A stretch of 22,972 nucleotides of DNA from a virus. Both the position numbers and the translations under genes were made by a program. The stretch covers positions 1-22,972 of IMG/VR virus record IMGVR_UViG_3300044623_000600; one strand, 5' to 3'. Below the pieces are notes generated by a model, which made no database searches, was not told where the DNA came from, and worked only from the letters and a program-made list of their open reading frames with translations. Shown here piece after piece: positions 1 to 6,251 of the stretch. Positions within the stretch are counted from its first letter, which is position 1, and every line of letters begins with the position of its first letter.

Positions 1-225
1 GAAGTTATCTCTAAATGTACAGATATCAACATCATTTAAATAACTAGGTTTTTCAGTCCAATCAACATCAAACGTGTTTAAAAGTTTTATCTCATAATTG
101 TTTTTAGAATTTTTTAACAATCTTGTTAACATTAAAACATTTTGTTTAATACCATTTGTCCAGATTGATTCTTTATTATCTTTCAGTCCAATTGTTATTC
201 CAATTTTTAATTTTTTAATTTCCAT
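1..225 (-). CDS. Glycosyltransferase-like protein (DUF2827-like), partial
   Basis: An open frame of 75 codons starts at the ATG at 225-223 and runs off the left edge, so only the N-terminus is visible. It begins MEIKKLKIGITIGL and continues with ESIWTNGIKQN, then LLNTFDVDW. This pattern (a Rossmann-like first strand, a W-x-NGIKQN stretch, then NTxDV) is what I recall from the DUF2827 group of glycosyltransferase-like proteins; the assignment is from memory and rests on the N-terminus only. The start overlaps the end of the J-domain-like gene by 11 bases (215-225), which suggests translational coupling and makes it the last visible gene of the leftward unit. If it is a glycosyltransferase, it could modify phage DNA, a virion protein or host surface glycans; the visible part does not say which. 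Confidence 0.55.
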   Translation of the reverse strand, partial: MEIKKLKIGITIGLKDNKESIWTNGIKQNVLMLTRLLKNSKNNYEIKLLNTFDVDWTEKPSYLNDVDICTFRDNF

Positions 226-793
226 TTTTATAGTGTTTTTCAATAAATCTATCTACTAGTTCATTTTTATCATTTTCATTAGATGCTGTTAACCATAACC
301 AAATAAAAGAAGATTCTATTTTCTTTATTTCATCTTTTTTGGAATCTAACAATTCCTTTAATGTTTTTGTTTCTTCTAGTGATAGTTTTACTTTTATATT
401 TAATTTTTTGGAAATGAAACATAATTCAAATATATTATAAGCTTCATATGCTTCAGTTGCTTCCATGTATAACTCGTTCAATTCTTCTGATTCAGCTTTA
501 TCTGGGTGTGTTAATTTAACTATGTTTCTATATATTTTCTTGATTCTAACTTTGGTGTTTTCAGATATACCAGACATATCTACTTTTGGTTCAATTTTTT
601 TTGATTTTGGTTCTTTGGTTGGTCCTTGGTTAATTTCTTCTGGTTTTAAATCACCTAATTTACCATTAACTAAATCTAAAAAACCTTTTTGATTTGTGTT
701 TATCATCTCTTTTTTTAATTCTTCATCAGACTTTAAAAAAGAATATTCTTGTATCAATTTGTTTATTTGTAAATCAACTAATTTTTCATCCAT
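215..793 (-). CDS. J-domain-like (DnaJ-type) protein
   Basis: This 192-residue protein has the J-domain signature in its middle: a basic helix (KVRIKKIYRNIVKLT) leads into His-Pro-Asp at residues 96-98, followed by K and a second helix (ELNELYMEATEAYEAYNIFEL). The HPD tripeptide is the element by which J-proteins stimulate Hsp70/DnaK ATPase. An N-terminal helical segment (1-50), a Pro/Lys-rich linker (about 55-72) and a charged C-terminal helix flank it; no zinc-finger or substrate-binding DnaJ domain follows. The gene lies 6 bases after the membrane-protein gene and overlaps the next gene, so it belongs to the leftward unit. It may redirect host DnaK toward a virion or membrane partner, which is inference. 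Helix I of a full J-domain is not obvious, so the fold may be degenerate. Confidence 0.65.
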   Translation of the reverse strand: MDEKLVDLQINKLIQEYSFLKSDEELKKEMINTNQKGFLDLVNGKLGDLKPEEINQGPTKEPKSKKIEPKVDMSGISENTKVRIKKIYRNIVKLTHPDKAESEELNELYMEATEAYEAYNIFELCFISKKLNIKVKLSLEETKTLKELLDSKKDEIKKIESSFIWLWLTASNENDKNELVDRFIEKHYKNGN

Positions 794-799
794 AATGGT

Positions 800-1192
800 T
801 TATTTAATAAGTACTTTATCAAAACAAAATGTAAATACCAATCCGTAAAGTACTCTAGCTATTACAACAGCTACAATAATATTCAATGAACCAAGTCCTA
901 ATAATGGTAACCCGATAAATAAAAATAAGTTTCTTAAAAATTTAAAAAAATGCCAAGCATCTGTTAGAAAAACAAAAATTGTTTTTGAACCATAAAATTT
1001 AGGTTCAGTCATACTATTTTCTTTGTATTTATTTTTCCAAGAAATAGATGCGTCCCAAAATAATGGATTATATTTATCTGGGTCGAATTTGAAAATACTT
1101 CTTTCATAATGAAATTGTATAGTATCCATAATTGCTTCTGAAATACTTGCTGCTATAACAAGTAATATTCCTAATATAGTTAATAATATCAT
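800..1192 (-). CDS. Small multi-pass membrane protein, unknown function
   Basis: This 130-residue protein has a hydrophobic N-terminal segment (about residues 1-20), a polar loop containing the aromatic stretch FWDASISWKNKYKE, and hydrophobic segments at about 86-108 and 109-124. The C-terminus is short and basic. It probably crosses the inner membrane two or three times with the aromatic loop on one side. I do not recognise an enzymatic motif, although proteins with an FW...SWKNKY loop seem familiar as unnamed Bacteroidota membrane proteins. It is the second gene of the leftward unit: it begins 2 bases after the stop of the fibre-like gene and its stop lies 6 bases before the J-domain-like gene. 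A role in host-surface change, such as superinfection exclusion, fits the neighbours but is speculative. Confidence 0.6.
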   Translation of the reverse strand: MILLTILGILLVIAASISEAIMDTIQFHYERSIFKFDPDKYNPLFWDASISWKNKYKENSMTEPKFYGSKTIFVFLTDAWHFFKFLRNLFLFIGLPLLGLGSLNIIVAVVIARVLYGLVFTFCFDKVLIK

Positions 1193-1194
1193 AA

Positions 1195-1836
1195 TTAATA
1201 TAAAGTTAAACCAAATCTAACATTTGTTGCTGTCCCTATTATATTTTGTGGCATAGAATTAATATTAGCAGTACTTGTTATACCAAAAATTAAATCATTT
1301 ATTCCAGTATCGTATATTGTTCTCCAACTGGTACCAGTAGGGTAAAAACCAACAATTAAATTTTCACCAGTAGTTACATCTAATGTTTGTCCTTCTTTTG
1401 GGGTTATATTTATAACATTTGGTCCTAAACCACAAACTGCACTACCTTCACCTATTAATGTGTGTGACTCAAATGTACCTCTATATATACCAAATAACAC
1501 AGTATCAGTACCACTATAACCCCAAAGTTTTGCTTTACTAATGGTCATATCCATTTCAGCAATAGTTAAATAATAGTATTGTGTGGTACCAGCTGTTGGT
1601 GCGGTATCACAAGATGAAATATTCATAGGTGAGAAAGCAACTTTTTTATTTGATGTAGTTGTACCAGTGGTTCCAGATAAATTATTTTCTAATGTATTAA
1701 TTCTATTAATATTAGTTAATAATAAATCATAAACTTCAGATATTGAATCAACACCTTCAGTAGTATTAGATTTAAGATTATCTATATCTTTTTTAAAACC
1801 TAATGATTGTGCTAATTTTTGTAATGTACTATTCAT
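1195..1836 (-). CDS. Fibre-like virion protein with GIYRG head domain
   Basis: This 213-residue protein has three parts: an N-terminal helical, coiled-coil-like stretch (residues 1-55, ending in NINRINTLENNL), a Thr/Gly-rich linker (54-63) and a C-terminal beta-rich domain (about 66-213). The C-terminal domain aligns with the end of the protein encoded at 21838-22650: TISK (98-101), GIYRG (116-120) and GQTL (149-152) recur in the same order and at nearly identical spacing. This supports a trimeric fibre or decoration protein with a terminal binding head. It lacks the N-terminal baseplate-anchor sequence seen in the right-hand fibres. It is the first gene of the leftward unit. A late-type motif in a long palindrome lies 18 bases upstream, so expression is probably late. 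It could instead be a secreted or surface adhesin; the module sharing favours a virion part. Confidence 0.6.
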   Translation of the reverse strand: MNSTLQKLAQSLGFKKDIDNLKSNTTEGVDSISEVYDLLLTNINRINTLENNLSGTTGTTTSNKKVAFSPMNISSCDTAPTAGTTQYYYLTIAEMDMTISKAKLWGYSGTDTVLFGIYRGTFESHTLIGEGSAVCGLGPNVINITPKEGQTLDVTTGENLIVGFYPTGTSWRTIYDTGINDLIFGITSTANINSMPQNIIGTATNVRFGLTLY

Positions 1837-1846
1837 AATATATTAT

Positions 1847-1879
1847 TTTTTATTATAAATATCATATTTATAATAAAAA
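1847..1879. promoter_or_regulatory. 33-bp perfect palindrome holding two opposed late-type motifs
   Basis: Sixteen-base arms (1847-1862 and 1864-1879) are exact reverse complements around a single C at 1863. Each arm ends in the ATATTTAT element that precedes most virion genes here, one copy pointing left to the gene starting at 1836 and one pointing right. It may act as a divergent promoter or as a dyad binding site for a phage regulator. The repeat itself is certain; its function is inferred. Confidence 0.65.
1855..1862 (-). promoter_or_regulatory. Late-type promoter motif for the leftward unit
   Basis: Read on the minus strand this is ATATTTAT followed by AATAAAAA, with 18 bases between it and the ATG at 1836. 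The same element stands before seven other genes of this window. No other promoter-like sequence was seen inside the leftward unit, so it probably drives all four genes. Confidence 0.5.
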
Positions 1880-1894
1880 CACATTAAAATAAAT

Positions 1895-1928
1895 AAAGCT
1901 GGGGCAATGCTCCAGCTTTTTTGTTTTT
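1895..1928 (+). terminator. Rho-independent terminator hairpin, rightward
   Basis: The left arm at 1895-1905 (AAAGCTGGGGC) pairs with 1909-1919 (GCTCCAGCTTT), with one G-U pair and an AAT loop, and is followed by TTTGTTTTT. The T-tract is on the plus strand, so it ends rightward transcription. Yet the genes to its left all read leftwards, so no plus-strand gene in the window needs it. It sits just upstream of the late-type motif of the 1957 gene. Confidence 0.75.
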
Positions 1929-1932
1929 ATAG

Positions 1933-1940
1933 ATATTTAT
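1933..1940 (+). promoter_or_regulatory. Late-type promoter motif before the repeat fibre
   Basis: ATATTTAT lies 16 bases before the ATG at 1957 and directly after the terminator hairpin. It is the best candidate start of the rightward unit covering 1957-5738. Confidence 0.5.
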
Positions 1941-1956
1941 TGTAAAGATTTAAACT

Positions 1957-4893
1957 ATGAATAACTATTTAATATTAAGAAGTCAAAATAGCCCATATAA
2001 TGACGTTACAAAAAGTAGCGTATTAAGTTTTGCTGAAATGGATGAAAATCTCATCTTTTTAAAAGGACTCGCAATACATACTGCAACAACAAACAATGGA
2101 ATTGTAACACTAACAAAATTCAATGGAGAAGACATTGAATTCAGTACTGGTGCTGGTACACCGTTTTTTTTACAAAATTCACAAACAACAGATGCTGGTT
2201 CAGATAAAGATGCAGTAATACAAAGAAGAGGTAGTATATTTGTTGGTGATTATATCCCATCAGCTGGGACTGGTAGTTTTAGTTTTATGGGTAAACAACA
2301 ATTTGCTATTAGACATACTGGATATACTTATATTAATCAAGAATCATATCAAAATAGCCCTAATGAATCTGGAAGTTTAGGTTTCTATAGACAAAGAGGT
2401 ACACCTCAAGCATCATTAAATTTATTGAAAAATGATGTTTTGGGTACTATAAAATTTACAACTACTGCTTATGGTATTTCTGGTGGTTCACAATGGGATA
2501 ATTGGATAGGTGTATACGCTAATGAAAATCATGGTGGTGTTACATTTGGTAGTTCTGGTGGTACTAGAATGGATTTTTATTTAACACCAAATGGTACTAT
2601 TCCAGCAAAAAAGGCTTTAAGTATTATTGGTAGTGGTGATACTCAAATATTTGGTAATTTAACTGCTAGTACAGTAAGTGCTACAACATATTATAATTTA
2701 CCAATAAATACTGATATATTTACAACTGGTGGTACTTATTCAAACGGAACAACTACATTTACCAATAATACTGGTGGAACATTTAATGTGTCTGGTTATT
2801 TTAAAACATCTGATGACATTTATACTACTGGTATGACTTTTAACGCTAGTAATTATAATTTAACTATTAGTAGAAACGATAATACTAGTTTTAGTCAAAA
2901 TTTATCTATTTTAGCTAGTGATATGACTATTACTGGTGGTACATATAATGCTAATAATGGTGTGGCTACGTTTACCAACAATACTGGTGGTACATTTAAT
3001 GTAAGTGGGTTCTTAACTGGAATGACAGATACATTTGTAACTGGTGGTACTTATAGTTCTGGTACTGCTACGTTCACCAATAACTCTGGTGGTACATTTA
3101 ATGTAAGTGGGTTTACCAATGGTGGTAGTGGTCCAATATCAGTTATTAACACATCTTCTTTATTTTCAACTGGATTAGTAGATACTGGATATCAAGCATC
3201 TGGAGTTACTGATTCAAACTTCTTCGGAAACTATGCTGGATATCAAGCATCTGGAGTTTCATTGTCAAACTTTATGGGTTTAAGTGCTGGTACATTTGCA
3301 ACAAACGCTGAACAATCTAACTTCTTTGGTTTCCGTAGTGGTTATGGTGCAACTGATGCAAACTCATCTAATTTCTTGGGTAGTAGTGCTGGTTATGGTG
3401 CAACTAATGCTTCTCAATCAAATTTCTTTGGTGTAAACTCTGGTTTGTTTGCTAGTGGTGCTACTGTATCAAACTTCTTTGGTACTAATGCTGGTTATCA
3501 AGCTTATGATGCTGCTGGTTCAAACTTTATTGGTCCAAGTGCTGGTTTTCAAGCATCTGGTGCTAATAATTCAAACTTTATTGGTTATTTAGTTGGTTAT
3601 AAAGCAACTAATGCTATTCGAGCTAACTTCATTGGATTTAACACTGGTTATCAAGCAAGTGGTGCTAATAATTCTAACTTCTTTGGTACTACTGCTGGTG
3701 GTCAAGCTTATAACGCATCTAACTCTAACTTCTTGGGGCAAGGGGCTGGTTATCAAGCTAGTGGTGCTAATAATTCAAATTTCTTTGGTCAAGCAGCTGG
3801 TCAACAAGCATATAATGCTTATCAATCAAACTTTATTGGTTATAATTCTGGTTATCAAGCATCTGGTGCGTTAGCTTCAATTTTTATAGGTGGTAGTTCT
3901 GGTTATCAAGCATCTGGTGCTGGTGAATCAAATTTCTTTGGTTGGTATGCTGGTTATAAAGCATATAGTGCTGGTTTTTCAACATTTATTGGTAGTAGTG
4001 CTGGTAGGGAAGCTAATGGTGCTACTTTTGCTAATTTTATGGGTCGTGCTGCTGGTTTAGGGGCTACTGGTGCTACTAATTCAAACTTTATTGGTTATAA
4101 TTCTGGTTATCAAGCAACTGGTGCTAGTCAATCTAATTTCATGGGGTATAGTGCTGGTCAACAAGCAACTGATGCTAAATTTAGTAATTTCATTGGTTAT
4201 CAAGCTGGTAATGGTGCATCTAGTGCTTCTTTTTCTAATTTCATGGGTAGTGCTACTGGTTTTAGAGCAACTGGTGCTACTAATTCAAATTTATTTGGTT
4301 ATAATGTTGGTTATGCAACAATCACTAGTGATAGTATTGGTTCAAATAATATAATTATTGGTACAAATATAACTTTATCTGCTGGTACAATAGACAGTAT
4401 CAATATTGGTGGTGTGTTGTTTGGAACTGGAACTTATTCAATAACTGGTGGTAATGCATCATTAACTGTAGTTCCTGGTGGTAAAATAGGTATTGGTGTT
4501 ATAGCACCTACAGAAAGGTTACATGTTAGTGGAAACTTATTGGTTGATGGTAATTTAACATTTACTGGTCAATCTAGAAATCCTATTTATAGTGCTGGAA
4601 CAGTAACTGCAACACATATACCTAACTGGAACAACAGTAATATCCAAACTGTTATCTTATCAGCAGCAACTACAAGTATTAGTGGTGGTACAAACATACA
4701 AAATGGTGCTGTTTATACTATGATACTTAAACAAAATGCTAGTGGTTCTAGAGTAGTTAATTGGGGTAGTGAATACAAATGGCAATCTGGTATAGCACCA
4801 GTTTTATCATCTACAGCAAATGCGGTTGACATAATAACATTAATAAGTGATGGTACTAGTTTGTATGGTCTTATAGCAAAAGATTTTAGATAA
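1957..4893 (+). CDS. Large tail-fibre/adhesin with 21 tandem 17-residue repeats
   Basis: This 978-residue protein is modular. Residues 1-40 (LRSQNSPYNDVTKSSVLSF, then MDENLIFLKG) look like a virion-attachment N-terminus. Residues 70-232 form a globular beta-rich region. SATTYYNLP at 241-249 marks a junction. Residues 253-386 hold four beta-repeats of about 35 residues with TGGTY and GGTFNVSG. Residues 420-776 hold 21 exact-length repeats of the pattern SNF-x-G-xx-AG-xx-A-xx-A-xx. A capping region (INIGGVLFGTGTY), a GKIGIG...ERLHVSG segment and a C-terminal beta domain ending SLYGLIAKDFR follow. The repeat resembles the YadA-head type of left-handed beta-roll, though with 17 rather than 14 residues per turn. 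The protein is probably a trimeric host-binding fibre. The lectin-like gene follows through a TAATG stop/start overlap. The start has an A-rich leader and no Shine-Dalgarno. Confidence 0.85.
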   Translation: MNNYLILRSQNSPYNDVTKSSVLSFAEMDENLIFLKGLAIHTATTNNGIVTLTKFNGEDIEFSTGAGTPFFLQNSQTTDAGSDKDAVIQRRGSIFVGDYIPSAGTGSFSFMGKQQFAIRHTGYTYINQESYQNSPNESGSLGFYRQRGTPQASLNLLKNDVLGTIKFTTTAYGISGGSQWDNWIGVYANENHGGVTFGSSGGTRMDFYLTPNGTIPAKKALSIIGSGDTQIFGNLTASTVSATTYYNLPINTDIFTTGGTYSNGTTTFTNNTGGTFNVSGYFKTSDDIYTTGMTFNASNYNLTISRNDNTSFSQNLSILASDMTITGGTYNANNGVATFTNNTGGTFNVSGFLTGMTDTFVTGGTYSSGTATFTNNSGGTFNVSGFTNGGSGPISVINTSSLFSTGLVDTGYQASGVTDSNFFGNYAGYQASGVSLSNFMGLSAGTFATNAEQSNFFGFRSGYGATDANSSNFLGSSAGYGATNASQSNFFGVNSGLFASGATVSNFFGTNAGYQAYDAAGSNFIGPSAGFQASGANNSNFIGYLVGYKATNAIRANFIGFNTGYQASGANNSNFFGTTAGGQAYNASNSNFLGQGAGYQASGANNSNFFGQAAGQQAYNAYQSNFIGYNSGYQASGALASIFIGGSSGYQASGAGESNFFGWYAGYKAYSAGFSTFIGSSAGREANGATFANFMGRAAGLGATGATNSNFIGYNSGYQATGASQSNFMGYSAGQQATDAKFSNFIGYQAGNGASSASFSNFMGSATGFRATGATNSNLFGYNVGYATITSDSIGSNNIIIGTNITLSAGTIDSINIGGVLFGTGTYSITGGNASLTVVPGGKIGIGVIAPTERLHVSGNLLVDGNLTFTGQSRNPIYSAGTVTATHIPNWNNSNIQTVILSAATTSISGGTNIQNGAVYTMILKQNASGSRVVNWGSEYKWQSGIAPVLSSTANAVDIITLISDGTSLYGLIAKDFR
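2713..3114 (+). repeat. Four beta-repeats (TGGTY / GGTFNVSG type) in the fibre gene
   Basis: Residues 253-386 contain four units, each starting D-x-x-x-TGG/M-T-(Y/F). Three of them end GGTFNVSG and the second is divergent. The same unit type occurs in the fibre encoded at 15597-17045, and a 22-base stretch at 2931-2952 is identical to 16298-16319. Confidence 0.8.
3214..4284 (+). repeat. Tandem array, 21 units of 51 bp (17 residues)
   Basis: Twenty-one in-frame units, each beginning with a Ser/Ala-x-Phe codon triplet, fill this interval without a single length change. Partial units flank it (GYQASGVTD before, SNLFGYNVGY after). Many units share long DNA blocks around GGTTATCAAGCA and GGTGCTAATAATTC, but synonymous positions have drifted. 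Copy number could change by recombination. Confidence 0.9.
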
Positions 4894-5738
4894 TGTTTAA
4901 TATACCTTTTAATTATAGAGATGGTTATAGTGCTGGTGACCCTTCACCACTTTTTGGTAATATAAAAGCTATCCTTTGGGTTGATTCTTTGAAGGGTGTT
5001 TATAATGGGTTACCTTATAGTGGTGGAACTGTTGGTAATACTGATATTAGATTATGGCAAGACCAAACGGTTTATGGTAATAATTTAACAGCAACAACAA
5101 CAAATTCACCAAGTTATTCAGCAGCAACATTCTCACCTAGTGGTAGTAGTTCTTCATTCCCATATATTGCATCAACTGATGCTAATTCTGAATATATGGC
5201 GGCTAATTTATCACCAAGTCTTACTGGTATTTCTTCTGGTTTTACAGTATTTTTTGTATTTAAAAGAAATACAACTAGAACATGGAGTTCTGGTGCACCT
5301 ATTATTGAATTCAATGCTGCGTGGAGTAGTGAGACAGAAGGATTTGGTATTGATGGTGATTCAACACCATCATTTATTGATATGTGGTATTATAATAACT
5401 CATTAAATAAAACAACAATATCAATTCCTTGGGGTTCTGGTGGTGTTGATTCATCTAAGTTCTTTTATTACACATACAGAATGAGTGGTGGAACTTGTAA
5501 TGGTTATGTTGGTTCGACACTTAAAACAGCAGCAATTGCTGCTGGTGGAAATAAAACAATGAAAGCTGTTTCAGCAACTGCTAAGTTTTATATTTCTGGT
5601 GGTTTTAATGGTAGTACATTTGCACAAGCTTCACCAATTGATATAGCTGAAGTTTTGGTGTATGATGGGGCTGTACCAGATGATGGGTTAATAACTGTTT
5701 GGAATTATTTTAAACAGAAATATGGATTTATAAATTAA
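4893..5738 (+). CDS. LamG/ConA-like lectin domain fibre protein
   Basis: This 281-residue protein starts in a TAATG overlap with the repeat fibre, which points to coupled translation. It reads as a concanavalin A-like (LamG/laminin-G type) jelly-roll. ILWVDSLKGV (27-36) and IRLWQDQTVYGNN (52-64) match the usual 'W-D-x-S-G-x-G-NN' opening. A central FTVFFVFKRN strand follows, and the end has the characteristic DIAEVLVYDGAVPDDG then VWNYFKQKYG (about 250-279). No signal peptide or transmembrane segment is seen. Such domains on phage tails bind host glycans, so it probably forms a tip or side adhesin assembled with the preceding fibre. No catalytic residues were recognised. Confidence 0.75.
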   Translation: MFNIPFNYRDGYSAGDPSPLFGNIKAILWVDSLKGVYNGLPYSGGTVGNTDIRLWQDQTVYGNNLTATTTNSPSYSAATFSPSGSSSSFPYIASTDANSEYMAANLSPSLTGISSGFTVFFVFKRNTTRTWSSGAPIIEFNAAWSSETEGFGIDGDSTPSFIDMWYYNNSLNKTTISIPWGSGGVDSSKFFYYTYRMSGGTCNGYVGSTLKTAAIAAGGNKTMKAVSATAKFYISGGFNGSTFAQASPIDIAEVLVYDGAVPDDGLITVWNYFKQKYGFIN

Positions 5739-5744
5739 AATTAG

Positions 5745-5752
5745 ATATTTAT
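5745..5752 (+). promoter_or_regulatory. Late-type motif 4 bases before an ATG
   Basis: ATATTTAT ends only 4 bases before the ATG at 5757. If it is a -10-like element, the transcript would start at or next to the start codon and be nearly leaderless. It lies 6 bases after the stop of the lectin-like gene. Confidence 0.4.
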
Positions 5753-5756
5753 TAGT

Positions 5757-6131
5757 ATGGAATTTCACATAAATAAAAAAGCAACGTTACCAAAACTTAA
5801 ATTGGAACTTATCAAAGATGGAAGAAATGATTTCAATAAATTTCACGATAAGATTCAAAACGCTAATATCACATTTACAATGACTGATATAGTTACTGGT
5901 GTCAAAAAAATAGCTTGTAAAATAGCTGGTATTGAAGAAGTACTACCTAAAAATAATTGTATTTGTGAGGAATATTATTTGGTTTATCAATTTACCACAA
6001 AAGAAACATCAGTGGCTGGAAGATATGCGGCATATTTTGAAATAGACTTTTTAGATGGTAGTGGTACTCTTATTGTGCCTATTCGTGAGGAATTATTTGT
6101 AAATGTGTTAGATGGTTCAATAAAAAAATAA
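5757..6131 (+). CDS. BppU-like baseplate/tail protein
   Basis: This 124-residue protein begins MEFHINKKATLPKLKLELIK and continues NANITFTMTDIVTGVKKI, with a closing IDFLDGSGTLIVPIREELFV stretch. The pattern of a short strand, a 'polarised change' segment and a final long strand is that of the BppU/baseplate-upper N-terminal Ig-like fold, which attaches receptor-binding proteins to the baseplate in other phages. It is short enough to be that domain alone. It follows the lectin gene by 18 bases and precedes the polymerase promoters, so it closes the left-hand fibre block. The assignment comes from recalled family patterns. The start is fixed by the lack of any other Met before residue 42. Confidence 0.6.
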   Translation: MEFHINKKATLPKLKLELIKDGRNDFNKFHDKIQNANITFTMTDIVTGVKKIACKIAGIEEVLPKNNCICEEYYLVYQFTTKETSVAGRYAAYFEIDFLDGSGTLIVPIREELFVNVLDGSIKK

Positions 6132-6138
6132 TATTTAC

Positions 6139-6169
6139 TTGACACTTTAAAAATAAAAATGTAAGTTTG
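6139..6169 (+). promoter_or_regulatory. Bacteroidota-type promoter P1 (TTG-N20-TAAGTTTG)
   Basis: TTG at 6139-6141 and TAAGTTTG at 6162-6169 are separated by exactly 20 bases and fit the TTG...TAnnTTTG housekeeping consensus of Bacteroidota. It is 82 bases from the polymerase ATG. Its -7 box is the left arm of the inverted repeat at 6162-6184. Confidence 0.65.
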
Positions 6170-6184
6170 TACGTTACAAACTTA
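6162..6184. repeat. Inverted repeat over promoter P1 (operator candidate)
   Basis: TAAGTTTGTA (6162-6171) and TACAAACTTA (6175-6184) are exact reverse complements around CGT. The left arm contains the P1 -7 element and the repeat spans the expected transcription start. That position suits a repressor site. It could also serve as a weak terminator for the 5757 gene, but no clean T-run follows. Confidence 0.6.
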
Positions 6185-6205
6185 AAAATTATTTTGACTT
6201 TTTCC

Positions 6206-6236
6206 TTGTTTTTATTTATTTTATTTAGTACCTTTG
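6206..6236 (+). promoter_or_regulatory. Bacteroidota-type promoter P2 (TTG-N20-TACCTTTG)
   Basis: TTG at 6206-6208 and TACCTTTG at 6229-6236 again have 20 bases between them, the same spacing as P1. The polymerase ATG is 15 bases further on, so the leader would be short. Two equal-spaced matches in 120 bases suggest host RNA polymerase reads this gene early. Confidence 0.7.
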
Positions 6237-6251
6237 TAAAAATATATTAAT

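Noticed and set aside
3214-4284. Regular repeats that could suggest a CRISPR array.
   Set aside because: Units are contiguous, in frame and encode a 17-residue protein repeat, with no spacer/repeat alternation and no cas gene.
3593-4354. Two Leu/Val/Ile-rich plus-strand frames (3593-3874 and 4070-4354) that could pass as membrane proteins.
   Set aside because: They are the shifted reading of the 51-base fibre repeats. The main frame is continuous across them and the repetition explains their odd composition.
6139-6167. A classical sigma-70 promoter (TTGACA-N17-TAAGTT).
   Set aside because: It overlaps P1. The -10 match is poor and the Bacteroidota reading fits better and recurs with the same spacing at P2.
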